Source of the DNA: Cryptomeria japonica
Taxonomy: Eukaryota > Streptophyta > Pinopsida > Cupressales > Cupressaceae
NCBI RefSeq assembly: GCF_030272615.1
Contig: NW_026729279.1
Span: 52,955-116,954 of the forward strand
Direction: 5' to 3'
DNA: 64,000 nt
Translations under genes and position numbers: made by a program
Shown: positions 11,681 through 23,400 of the stretch, piece by piece
Layout: every line of letters starts with the position of its first letter
Numbering within the stretch: position 1 is the stretch's first letter
Notes under the pieces: model-generated
Told to the model about the DNA's origin: nothing
What the model saw: the letters and a program-made list of their open reading frames with translations, nothing else
Database searches by the model: none

Positions 11681-12864
11681 TGTAATGGTAAAAAATTAGG
11701 GTTTCCACCATAGGAAGAAAATGCTAATTTTGTTACTTAGGGACCATTACATTAAAACAGGGAGGTAAACCCAATAGATCTATCCACATAAAAGTAAGGA
11801 TAAGGGATGAGAATTCTATCGGATTTACGAGGGGGTTGGATTGAATAGCCCTCTTTTGAGTTGAATTGTGAAAATGCCAAAATTAGGGTAAATGTGCTAG
11901 AATTGATGTAAAAATGCATGAATAGTAAGCTACAACCATTAGATTGAGCCATGAACCTAGATATGAGGATTGTAAGAGGATTCAAATCTATTCCTAGAAA
12001 GAGATCCTGATTTGTCAAGACTAGTGTGACGGTCGCTCTAGTTCTCCACGCTTTTCACGCTACAATGGGAGATCAATTTGTCTATATAAATAAAGCTTAT
12101 CCTAAATATCACAACTTTGTACCTACTCTTGCAAAGAGTAGAGAAGGGAAATAGATTGGGAATATGGGTTTGCCTTAGGTCAAACCCTGATTTTGGAATT
12201 AACCAGAAATAGAAATGAAAACTGATTGAACTATAGTAATGGAGATGTTCTCCTTATGAGGGAGATGTCGAATAATGACTAAAACAAAAATCCTATACCT
12301 CCTTGTGAATTTTTGTTTGTCTTTACATGGAATTAGGGTTTCATGAAGTCTTCAATAACATAGAATATGAATGTAAACTCCAATACTTGAATCTTGACTT
12401 TATCTCTACTCCAATGCTTGAATGAAGATTGATTGCTTGCTTACTTGAACTTGAATTCTTGATTTCTTGATTTTTAATTGAATTTCATGTGTGTCCATAT
12501 GATCAAAAGAGAGGGTTAGACCTCCTTTTATACTTGCTTGTTGAAAAATAATTTAATTTCTTGACATGAGTTGACACAAAGTTGGAATTCCTGTCACATT
12601 TTATGACAGTAAAGGGACCCAAATTTGGGTCCTAATTGGGAGGACTAGGACACTGTGCACTTTGGTCCTTATGAGAATTGGGAACCATTCCATGGTCCTG
12701 CCCAATCAAAGACCAAAATTAAGGGGCAGGATAATGTGTGCATTGAAAATGGTGGTAAATATACATAGCATGAGCAAACAAGGTCCTATTCAAGCCTTAG
12801 AGCATGAACGCCAAGATGAGGGCCCAAATACAGATAAAATTGTGAGTATAGTTTTGGAAACTAC
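11681..12864 (-). repeat. 3' LTR of outer gypsy (left)
   Basis: It has TG...CA ends and matches the right LTR at 30162-31299 along its length with clear divergence, including a gap near the right end. It is followed on the plus strand by 'tttagcccccactttagc', the complement of the polypurine tract. Confidence 0.85.
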
Positions 12865-12885
12865 ATTTAGCCCCCACTTTAGCAG
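12865..12885 (-). other. Polypurine tract of outer gypsy
   Basis: The minus strand reads AAAGTGGGGGCTAAA directly before the LTR. The same core sequence lies at the equivalent place in the inner gypsy (16761-16778), one of two shared replication signals that link the elements. Confidence 0.7.
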
Positions 12886-14493
12886 GAGTATGAGACTAAG
12901 TATACTCTTAATAAAGTACAAAGGTTCACATTGAAAGGCTTTTATCAAGATACTAAGAAGGTAAGACACACCAAGCCCCCAATGGACATTAGCTATCTTA
13001 TGACTTCAAGATCAAGATAAAAGGGACACCATAAGAAAGAGAGACAAAAGAGAACCGTGACTACTAGCATAATAAGTTTCACTTACTATGAGTCATGAAA
13101 AGAAAAAATACCAAAATCACAAACCAAAATGCAAATTTTTCAAAGTAACTTAAGTAGCGGGATGTGAACAAGAGAGAAACATTGAGCAGAGTGTATGTCC
13201 CCATGTTAAAGTGATTGTGCACACCTTATCAGGAGCAATTCATTTAAGGTAGTATACATTCATTCAAAAGAAAAGGACAATATCACAATGATATGCCCCT
13301 AGAAAAGGACAAGTCAAAGGATAATGAAAAAAAATACTAAACACATAAGGGTTATACTTAACTCTGGGGTCAGTATGCTATTATGATAAATAATATATAT
13401 CATATATATTTACATTGAATTGACCTCATCCCCCAAAGAAAGTAGAATAATATTGGAAGAAGGGCACATGTGCCTTTTAAGTCAACATGGGAGAGACAAA
13501 AAGAGATCTTAATGCTTTGCATCATCCTCAAGTAGACAACACTAGGGATAAAAAATAGAAGAATTGGGAAATATATAGAGAAAGGTTATAAACAAGAAAG
13601 AGAGGAGAGGGAGAGATAGAGAATATATGACACGAATGAAGCTAATCAAGCAAAACATTCGACTTCCAATCTTGCTTAACATTATTTTGGGAAGGTGGAA
13701 AATATGTAATAGGAGCCACTTTGAGCACAATAGATGGAGCTATCACAAGTTCCAAACACGGACCATGCTCTAATGATGGATCACTTTATTTGTTACTAGG
13801 AGCTAGGATTAATGCTTTTGAAAATTATTTAGATAAATTGTCCACATCAACATATTAATATTCAACATTAGAATCATCAATATTATTAGCATGAACATCA
13901 TTTTCATCCATCTCTTCATCAAGATTAATAAAAATGGGATCTTTAATTGGAATAGAATATGAACCATCATTTTTCCTAAGCATTTTATGTCTTGGAGATT
14001 TAGGTTGAACTTCCTCCCTATGGTTAGGTGAATGCTAGACAAATGGGATCATGTCAACATTTGGAGTATTCAGGGAAGAAATGGATAAATTGAGAAGCAA
14101 GTTCACAAGCCTTAGCACGATGTCTCCATCGGTGTTCTCATGCACAATGGTTTATTTTAGTTTTAATGGAGATTTGTGAAGGTTTAGGATCAATAGGCAC
14201 TTATCTTCTTGTTTTAAAGAAGGATGCATACGAGAATATTTTTTAGGTTGAAATATTGGAGATTTTGGGCACTTCCCTTTGTAAGATGTAGAAGGTAGAA
14301 CCACAACATATAAAGGAGGAATAGAAGTGTTGGGAGTAGACCAGATCCATCATGAGCAAGGGGAATAGGTCGGAATGGGATTGTGATCTCTAGGCTTACT
14401 TAAGGATAAGGTCGTATCACTCTTCCACCTTTGAGAAGACTAAAAAAGGGTGTCACTTTAAGGTTTAAGAGGTTCAAAACATTTAGACCAAAA
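12886..14493 (-). pseudogene. Outer gypsy protease-RT linker remnant, no RT
   Basis: Minus-strand reading downstream of the protease gives interrupted proline-, serine- and aspartate-rich segments (for example near 14220-14330 and 13810-14030), typical of the linker before RT. No RT motif (YVDD or its neighbours) can be found before the polypurine tract. Short plus-strand ORFs here look like chance. The region nearest the LTR is AT-rich and non-coding. Confidence 0.4.
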
Positions 14494-15083
14494 CTAACCA
14501 AGATTAACATCTCCACACCTCACCATGGGTTGGTACATGTTATGATTTAAAATTATTATTATGTTATCATTAACAGGGAATTTCAAGCACTTATGAATAA
14601 TAGAAGGAATCACTTTCATGGAGGAGAGCCAAGGATGTCCCAAATTCACATGAAATTGATCTGATGTAGGAATGATAGAAAAATTGGAATTTAAAGACTT
14701 AGTACCAATCTCAACATGAAGAGTAATAGAGCCAATAGTGGGACAAGAGAAAACATCAAAGATCTTAATCACCATGTCAGATTTATCATAAGTCGATGCA
14801 ATTGTAAGGTATAAAGATACTCTTCAATTATCGCATTCACCATACATGTGGGATCAATGAGAACACCTCATGAGAGCATAGCTTTAATTCTCGTAGTGAT
14901 ATATAATGGACCATTAGGTGCTTCAATAGTCTCACTAGGATCAAAGTTACATAGGTCCTAAGGAGGTGTAGGTTTATCAATAAGATTCACCACATTATTA
15001 GATTCAAGGCCAAGATCATTAGGACAAAAGGCAAGATGCTCAAACTCAATCACACTAGTAGAATGAGAAGGAAAATGAATTGT
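14494..15083 (-). pseudogene. Outer gypsy aspartic-protease remnant
   Basis: On the minus strand the frame runs from the inner-gypsy insertion through FDPSETIEAPNGPLYITT to a stretch equivalent to the active-site segment (GVLIDPTCMVNAI), where the catalytic D-S/N-G has become D-P-T. It then gives the protease C-terminal half (VNLGHPWLSSMKVIPSI), which matches LLGRPWIHSMQAIPSTLH in the inner gypsy. It is a decayed member of the same family, with stops and the active-site loop lost. Confidence 0.65.
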
Positions 15084-15529
15084 ATAGATGTGTGGGGGAA
15101 AAAGAAAGACTAGGTTATCATGCCCTAATCCTACCTCTTATCACACATTACGGAATACGAAAGAGCCTAGAGGTATCGCACAATTGGCTACTTCTTTTTG
15201 TGAAAGAGAGAGCCACGGGCTACCTATTAGGGTTTCTATTCCTTTGTTGTAATTGAAAGGTAAGATTATGCAAGTCCAATTCCTAACCCTAAAATGTAAG
15301 TATGAACTAACAACAAGATTGCAGAATTGAACTTAGACAATGGAAAGCTGTAAACACAAGGATAAAACAAGAATACAAATGCGTACCCGGAGTCAAAATC
15401 GGACTGAAAATGTTCGGGACGGGGGTGCAGGCTCCACTGTCCTGATTCTGCACCTGAAACTGCACCGAAAACTGCTGTTTTGCACTCTGGAACACTGTCG
15501 GAAACTGTGGAAACTGCTATCTATCCGGA

Positions 15530-15621
15530 GGACCAGGGCGCCCAGCGCTTCTGTCCCAGGGACCAGGGTGCCCAGAGCCCCTGTCCTGACAGGACCAGGG
15601 CGCCCAGCGCTCCTGTCCCAG
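15530..15621. repeat. GC-rich minisatellite in inner gypsy LTR
   Basis: Three units of 30-32 bp begin 'ggaccagggcgcccag' and end 'tgtcc(c/t)'. The same block is at 26618-26709 in the other LTR with several differences. The 'ccagggcgcc' core resembles the 20-bp repeat in the PMD intron (17513-17650). Confidence 0.8.
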
Positions 15622-15737
15622 TCTTTTGCTCTGCAATTTGATGCAAAGTGTTGTCTCGACTTGTTCTCTCCGGATCTGTAACCTGCGGCGTCGTCCGAGT
15701 CCCGAAACCTGCACTAATATCTGAAAAAGGGTGTATG

Positions 15738-15750
15738 GGCGGCTATATAG
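15738..15750 (-). promoter_or_regulatory. Candidate LTR TATA box, inner gypsy
   Basis: The minus strand reads CCTATATAGCC; the other LTR has ccatatatagctg at about 26828-26840. Either could be the core promoter for the element RNA. Function is inferred from sequence and conservation between the LTRs only. Confidence 0.4.
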
Positions 15751-16760
15751 GGTTTTGCCTTAGTCAAACCCCCCCTTCGGTGATTTCCACCTCCACGAAT
15801 AGCCAAGTTGTTTTGTAAAATGTATTGTGTGTGCAGACCTAGTGTGTGTGCAAGGTCCTAAAATGCAAGAAAGCAAACTAGAGCAACCTAGAAAGTAAAC
15901 CCTAATTGCTTGTAAATGATAATGTAAATGCTCTAAATCAAGATGCAAAGTGATCTAAAGCATGAATGAAGGATATATTGAATCTTATGCAAAGACATGA
16001 AAACAACATGAAATCATACCCAACCCTCAAGGGAGGGGTACAAGCCAATCTTCAGTCGGTAATCTCCTATTGTTCTTCAATGTCTTCCAAGCCCTAAATG
16101 GATGAATGGATTTGATAAATGCTTGATAGAGGGATGTTGAAAGTGGTTGAAGTCTTCAAAGATCTTCTCTTTCGCTGCATATGAGGTTCCGGGAAATAAA
16201 AATCCCCTCCTTTCAAATGAAGAAAGAGAGCTCGTATGTATGAAACCCTAGGTCGCAATTTCATCTTTTGGCCGACCTAGAGAACGAATATCCCACCAAT
16301 TTCTTGGGGTTAAGATTTATTTTATGATTGGATCGCGCTCCTAAAATTTTGGGAAAAATGTCCGGGACCGTGTGCACTCCGGGCGCCACGGTCCCGACAA
16401 CTTTTCACCAAATTTTCAGGGCCGTCAGATATGATGATTTTAGAGAGAATCCCGAAGTTACAGGTGATTTCGAGATGTTTTGACCCCTGAAATCAAGCCC
16501 CCAAGCTCAGAATAGGGCCTAATTAGGGTTTTTGATTAAGTGATGTATTGGAGGAATAAAATGAAAGGGGCACACTTTAATGAAAGGGCCTGACTTTATG
16601 ATGTGGAAAATGATGAAATAGAACCTTTAGACCTAATTAATTTGATTAATTAAGTGCTAAAGGGGAAATGTAATGCAAAATGCAACTGCGCCAAGGCGGG
16701 TGCTAAACTAGGTGTTAAATTGTACCGCTTTAGCAAGTGCGTACAATTTATGACGTTACA

Positions 16761-16778
16761 TTTAGCCCCCACTTTAGC
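16761..16778 (-). other. Polypurine tract of inner gypsy
   Basis: The minus strand reads AAAGTGGGGGCTAAA immediately upstream of the 3' LTR. The core is identical to the tract of the outer gypsy. Confidence 0.75.
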
Positions 16779-17341
16779 GGTCATATGAGTACTACGTGCA
16801 TATGCAAGCTAAAGTACAGAAAAGTAAACATCATTTGAAAAAAGGATATATCCATAAGTTGTCGGACGAAGCCCCCAGCGGTATCTGCAGTACACAGTTA
16901 GGAACCGCACCCTACAAAACACACGTTAGATCACAAAAATCACCTAATGCTTACTAAGGAAAGTGATGAAATTTGTGAGTAGCTGTATGCCCCCCCTGTT
17001 TCGACTTGCTTATTAGGGAGGTGAAACAGGGTAGCATGTTTACTTACGACAAATTGTATAAGAGAGCATTGATGAGGGACGTTCACTAAATAGGCTTCAT
17101 CAGAGCACTTTTTGGAACATCCCGAGAGTAGTGGAATGAAAATACGATTCCTACGCAACGAACGGTTCGAGAATCGCATCTCCCAAACTCAAGTTATGAT
17201 GAAATGAGTGAAAGAGGAAAATTAGGGTTTTGAATTAAAGGTAAAGGAATGAACGTATATACCTTGAAAGAGACATTTGCATTTGTCACTTTGTTGATTC
17301 TGAGTACTGTTCATTGCAGCAGAGCCCACATAGCCATCATC

Positions 17342-19858
17342 ATGCCTTCACGACGACCGGAGCATCCCACGAGGATTGAGATCACGCGACAGGCCGTGAT
17401 CGACGACGAGCCACTGGACGAGGTGAGTTGACTAAACTTTGACTTTTGATTTTCTGCATTTTGACTTTTTTGTGATCGTTTGCGGGCCCTGAAGGCTGAC
17501 CCGGGCCCCACCCAGGGCACCATGGTCCCCCCAGGGCACCATGGTCCCTGACAGGGCGCCATGGTCCCCTCAGGGCGCCATGGTCCCTGACAGGGCGCCA
17601 TGGTCCCTGACAGGGCGCCATGGTCCCTGACAGGGCGCCATGGTCCCAATCAGGGCTTGGCATATGATGTTTGACAGTTTGCATGAGCGATTTTGATGAT
17701 CGAGTACTGATTACGGTTATGTTTTTGTGTTGCAGGGCCTTCCATACATGAGAGAGCATACAACAGGACATATTCTTCGCAGTTTGCGAGATCAGATTCC
17801 ACGGCTGACTCAGGCAGAGAGAGACACATTATTGATCATGGGATTATGGTATGTGATCCTCATGCCAGCCATTCGGTTCCATCGTGCAATGCTGATGGCA
17901 TTGATGGAGCGATGGGATCCTGACACATGCATATTTCATCTTCCAGTAGGGGAGCTGACGGTTACACTCGAGGATGTGTACCGTATACTTCATCTTCCTA
18001 TCAGAGGAGCGACTGTTACATACGCGACCGATCGGTCAGCGGAGGATCATCAGAGGGAGAAGGTATATTGCATAGGGAGAGTCATGCCGAGCGAGACGAG
18101 AGGTTGCATCATGTCAGCTGGCTCTTACATCCTACAGGGGAGGTACCCCTTTTGAGACGCCTTATGATCGCCATCATAGCACTAGCCGTTTGCCCTAATG
18201 GGCGAGGCACGCACATGCATGGGGGTCTCACATGGTGCATCAGAGCAATGGAGAGACATAGGAGAGTGCATGCTTGGGGTCAGAGTATGCTACACATCTC
18301 TATCACGACCTTGAGGAGTATGTATTTGGACAGGGTTGCAGTTTGATGACATGCACACTTCTGTAGGTATGGATTTTAGAGCACTTCACATCCACCAGGC
18401 CTGTTGGCTTTCCATTGAGTACGGCTAGCGAGCAACCTAGGGTGTTTTCTTATCCACTTACCAGCGAGTGGAGATTTGGAGATCTGTTATATTGGAGAGT
18501 GATTTTTGATAGACTGACAGCCGAGGTGACAGTGTGGAGACCTTACCTACGGATGCACAGATGGGATGGGATGGAGAGACAGTTAGCATGCTTACAGAGG
18601 AAATGCCTACTGCAGGGACGATATTCACACATCATAGTCCCTTTCTACTTTGACCGAGTACAGAGGAAGTTCGGGCTAGAGCAGTGTGTTCTAGCCGATG
18701 TGCCCATCTATACTCGACACTCACGGGTCCTTCCCAGACCTAGAGCAGTAGCGAGACCGATGATAGATGACATCGAGACTACAAATATAGAGGGGTCTGA
18801 TCAGGATGTAGTCACTGATTATTTTGCAGAGCCTGGAGCACAGCGCAGGTATGTCTCATGGTTTATGAGATCATATCCAGGTCCTATCTTTCCACCGGAT
18901 CACCCGACAGGCCATCCAGGCCCATGGAGACATGGAGACCGAGATGAGGACCAGGGATCGAGGTCAGAGGAGCCAGAGGAGGGAGAGGGTCATGAGGAGG
19001 CGGGAGATCCTGATCCACCTACAGGTGATCAGCCCAGCGCCGAGGAGGAGGAGGACACAGATAGAGATGAGGACGAGGAGGAGAGAACTGATGATGAGGA
19101 GAACGAGGATGCAGATGAGGATGAGGATGCAGATGAGGATAGAGATGATGAGGAGGAGTCAGATGCAGCTCCTCACCATTCAGGGGATGATACCATAGCT
19201 CTGGATCCTCCTCTTATTCCCCAACAGGAGGAACATGAGGCGATACGGAGACCTGTTCCTAGTACCGTCCAGCCTACACCCATCATGCACAGATTAGTCG
19301 AGCGAGGGGAGCCTAGTAGATCCCAATCACAGATGCTACCATATCATGATCCCTACTGGCGTTAGGGAGACCCAGGTATAGTAGGTTTAAATTGATTATT
19401 AATGTTTTGATGATATAGAATGGTACTAATACAAAAAAAAATATTCTACTGCCACAGCTAATGTGCAGGAGTGGCGTTCCCTGATTCAGCAGGCAGTGAC
19501 AGACATTTCCATGATAGCACAGATCCCCAGTTCCTCACAAATTGCCTATAGGCCTCAGGGGAACGCGGGTCAGCATGATGACTTGTTTTCCCCATTCCGA
19601 GCTCAGGTAGACATATGGAGGGAGAGAGAGAGAATCCTATCAGAGGACCTTCAGCGGGCGCGGCGAGATCTAGCAGCAGCTCAGGCCGAGGCAACCACCT
19701 ATCGCGCGATCCTTATGGATAGGGATCGTAGGAGTTCCTCTCGGAGTCACTCACGGTCTGTATCGTGCTACACACCCATGGGTCCACCTTCACGGCTAGA
19801 TCAGGAGGGAGCGTCCAGTCGACACTCTCCAACCACTAGTCCTAAGGATAGGAGATGA
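17342..19858 (+). pseudogene. Plant mobile domain (PMD) gene carried antisense in inner gypsy
   Basis: Exon 1 (17342-17422, from ATG MPSRRPEHPTRIE) ends at a GAG|GTGAGT donor. Exon 2 begins at 17736 after TTGCAG, in phase 0. Exon 2 encodes a plant mobile domain: LLIMGLWYVILMPAIRFH, LMALMERWDPDTCIFHLP and VGELTVTLEDVYRILHLP match the PMD core. The domain continues in other frames at 18080-18346 (LHHVSWLLHPTGEVPLL) and 18380-19365 (YPLTSEWRFGDLLYW), so this copy has at least two frameshifts, plus a TAG near 18365. The C-terminal part holds a long Asp/Glu-rich tract (about 18930-19200). A last exon from about 19457 (WRERERILSEDLQRARRDL, then an Arg/Ser-rich end) joins in phase if 19375-19456 is an intron and the TAG at 19363-19365 is a later mutation. 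PMDs occur in plant transposon and host proteins; their biochemical role is unclear. Confidence 0.8.
17513..17650. repeat. 20-bp minisatellite in PMD intron 1
   Basis: Seven tandem units of 19-20 bp, consensus cagggcgccatggtccctga, lie inside the intron between exons 1 and 2. The first two units carry 'ggcacc' and the others 'ggcgcc'. The array makes long but spurious minus-strand ORFs with WRPVRDHGAL-type repeats. Confidence 0.9.
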
Positions 19859-20458
19859 TTTTATGATGTAGGAGAGGTCACATTTTGGATGTATAGTGAC
19901 CTATATTTGTATACGATCCACATATATATATGTATATATACATGCTTCTCTTTTGTCTCAAATGTGTTATCTTTAATGCTTAAAACAATGTATATTTTGC
20001 TTTGATTAAATCTAATACATTTGGTAAATGTACATGTATGTTCAGAATTTAATTTCCATATGATTGATTTCTCAATGCACCATGATTAAATTGATACATG
20101 TGTGACTTAATTAAATATTTAATCAAGTACTACATTGATGATAGGGAAGAAATATGCACTAAGTCTAAGAATCATATAACTAACGTGATTTAATTTTGAA
20201 CTTAAACACAACATCATACGATTCTACTTAACACATAAAGACACTGTATAATATGCTAGCATAATGGAAATGTAAATCTTTTACAACTTACATAAATGAA
20301 TTCAAGACAAACTATGAAGTAAGGAAACACGCTTGTCAAGAACGAAGCATTATAGATTAAACATCATAACATTTAATTCTATTTTCCTCTAATTAGGAGA
20401 TACTAACATATTACCCAATGTTGAAGAACTGAAAAGAAGATAAATAAGGAATGAAGAA
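19859..20458. other. Spacer between antisense PMD gene and pol
   Basis: This 600-bp AT-rich stretch separates the 3' ends of two convergent genes. It contains a TA-rich palindromic patch (about 19919-19945, catatatatatgtatatataca). I see no coding frame and no gag. Confidence 0.6.
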
Positions 20459-23400
20459 TTAAGCATAATATCTACGCAAGTGCATAGCATTTATAGGTTC
20501 TTTAAGAGGCATACCGTCTACATCCGCTATTTTGTAAGCACCTGATCCATAATCCTCAATAACGATATATGGTCCAAGCCAATTAGGACTAAATTTTCCT
20601 TTTTCTGCAGGTAAGGCATTCACATTGCGCTGATTCTCATAAAGGACTAAGTCACCTACTGAGAAGGAACGTTGAATAACCTTATCATTATAGCTTCGTT
20701 GTAGAGTTTTGTGATACGCTTGAATATGCTCAAGAGCGTTTATATGTTGTTCATCAAGCATCTCCAGCTGTTGAAGTCGTTGTTCTCTATAAGAGTCACC
20801 ATCTACTATACCTTTGAGAGAAACCCTAAGTGATGGAATCTCTAGCTCTAAAGGCATAATAGCATCAGCACCATAAACAAGATTATAAGGAGAAGTTCCT
20901 GTATCAATTCGCACACTCGTTCGGTAGGCCCAAAGAGCATAGATTAGCTGGTTACTCCAATCCTTACCATGCTTATTCACGGTTTTGCGAAGAATTTGTT
21001 CGATTATTTTATTGGATGATTCGGCTTGACCATTTGACTGAGGATAGTATGGTGTAGAAAATCGATGTTTGATATGATACTTCTCTAGGAATTTCTTCAT
21101 GTCCTTGTTCTTAAATGATGTCCCATTATCTGAGATTATAGTAGAAGGTATCCCGAATCGAGAAATGATGTTTTCTAAAAGAAATTGACAAATCACTTCA
21201 GCAGTGGTAGAGCGAAGGGGAATAGCTTCTACCCACTTCGTAAAGTAATCTGTTGCGGTTATAATGAAGGTGTGTCCTTGAGATGAAGGAGGAGAGATTT
21301 TACCAATAAGATCCAAACCCCATGCAGAAAAAGGCCAAGAAGCTACTTGAGAATGCAGTTCTTGGGCAGGAGCATGAATCAGATTATTATGTTGTTGGCA
21401 TTGATGACATTTCTTAACAAATGAAAAAGAATCCTTCTGCATAGTTTGCCAATAGTATCCCATACGAAGCAATCTATGAACCAAGGATTTGCCTCCAAAA
21501 TGCCCCCCACAGGCACCTGAATGCGCCTCTTCAAGAGCAACGGGGATTTCTGATTTGTTAAGACAGCGAAGGAGAAGACCATCATAACCCCTTCGGTAAA
21601 GGACATTAGAAAGAATGATATATCTAGCAGACAACTTGCGGATTCTAGCCCTAGTGTTTCTATTAGCAGAATCAGGAAAGGTACCATCGGTCAAATATCT
21701 TACGATATGCGAGTACCATTCATCTGAGTCTATAAAGTCACAACATGTTACCAGACTAGGATCGTCTACAATAGCTAGAGAAATAAGGTTGTGAATAACA
21801 AATTTAAGATCAACCACAAGGTCCTCTAAAGATACAAGAGAAGCCACACATGCCATTGCATCCACATGTCGATTATCTTTTCGAGGAACAGGTTCCATGG
21901 TATAAGAATCAAATTTTTGTAATAAAGAGATGGCAAGGTCTTTATATTGTGATAATTTGTCTTGTTTTGCTTGATATATTCCTGTTACTTGTCTTATAAT
22001 CAATTGCGAATCTCCATAGATATGTATGTGTTTTATGTTCAGAGCTAAGGCTGCTTTTATTCCCGCTATAAGAGCCTCATACTCAGCAATGTTATTGGTA
22101 CACAGGAAATTTAGACGATAGGATAAGGGAATGGGTTTCTTTGTAGGAGAAATCAGAACAACACCTGCCCCCGATCCCGTACGACACCTAGAGCCATCAA
22201 AGTATAACTCCCAAGTTTCATCTTTCTCTATAGAAAGAATGAAGTCGTCAGGAAAAGACTCAAGGTTAGGGAAGGAGAAAGGTGAAGGGGCCTCAGCTAG
22301 GTGATCGGTCAACGCTTGCCCTTTAATTGCTCTTTGTGAAACAAATTTAAGGTCAAATTCAGTTAACATCATAACCCACTTAGCTAGGCATCCTGATAAA
22401 TCAGTTTTAGAGAAAAGATGCTTCAACGGATCAAACTTTACCATGACGTGGACTTCTGAGTTTAAGAGATAATGTCTCAATTTCTGAGTCGCAAACACCA
22501 AGGCCAAGCATTGTCTTTCTATCGCAGAATATCGGGTCTCATAATCGAGTAAGGTACGACTTATGTAATAAACTGGACATTCTTTACCATCTTTATCATG
22601 TTGTGCCAATAATGCTGCAAGAGCATGAGAGGATGCAGCCGTATAAAGAAGGAAAGGTTTAGAAGGTTCAGCCGGTTGAAGGATAGGAGGATTAGCTAAA
22701 TACATTTTTAAATCTTCAAATGCTTGCTGACAATCCTCATTCCATTGAAAAGTGATATTCTTTTTGAGAAGTTGAGTGAAAGGAAAAGTATGATCCGCAA
22801 GTTGAGATACAAACCTACGAATAGCTTGAATCTTTCCTTGTAAGCTTTTAAGTTGAGACACATTTCTAGGAGGTGGCATGTTGACAATAGCATCTATTTT
22901 CTTAGTGTCCACCTCTATCCCACGATGCGAAACTATGAATCCTAATAGTTTTCCACTATCCACACCAAAAACACATTTTCGGGGATTCAAGCACATGTGA
23001 TATTTACGAATCCTTTCAAAGATTTGATGAAGGATTTTAATATGATCCATGCGAAGAAAGGATTTGGCTAAAATGTCATCAACATAATCCTCTAAAATCT
23101 TATGCATATAATCATGAAAGATAAGGGTCATTGCTCGTTGATAAGTTGCACCGGCATTTTTAAGTCCAAAAGGCATCATTATCCAACAAAACGTACCCCA
23201 AGGAGTAGTGAAAGTAGTTTTGAATTGATCTTGAGGGTTAATAAAAATTTGATTGTATCCTGAAAAACCATCCATGAAGGATAACAAGGCATGTCCTACC
23301 GTAGAATCAACTATCATGTCAATGTTTGGAAGAGGAAAATCATCTTTTAAAGAAGCCTTATTTAGATCCCGAAAGTCGGTACACATTCTTATTTTGTTAT

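Larger units (their letters stand above)
15089..16760 (-). repeat. 3' LTR of inner gypsy (left)
   Basis: It starts tgtgtggggg and ends gacgttaca on the plus strand and has exactly the same length as the right copy. It holds a GC-rich minisatellite at 15530-15621 and a TATA-like 'ctatataggg' near 15740. Confidence 0.93.

Noticed and set aside
15530-15621. CRISPR-like array
   Set aside because: The repeats are directly adjacent without spacers, lie in a plant LTR and vary in sequence.
17311-17771. Long minus-strand ORFs with repeated WRPVRDHGAL-like residues
   Set aside because: They are made by the 20-bp minisatellite in the PMD intron and have no support outside it.
18932-19198. Arg/Met-rich 88-residue ORF overlapping the PMD acidic tract
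   Set aside because: It is the shifted reading of GAG/GAT repeats; the Asp/Glu-rich frame continues from the PMD domain.
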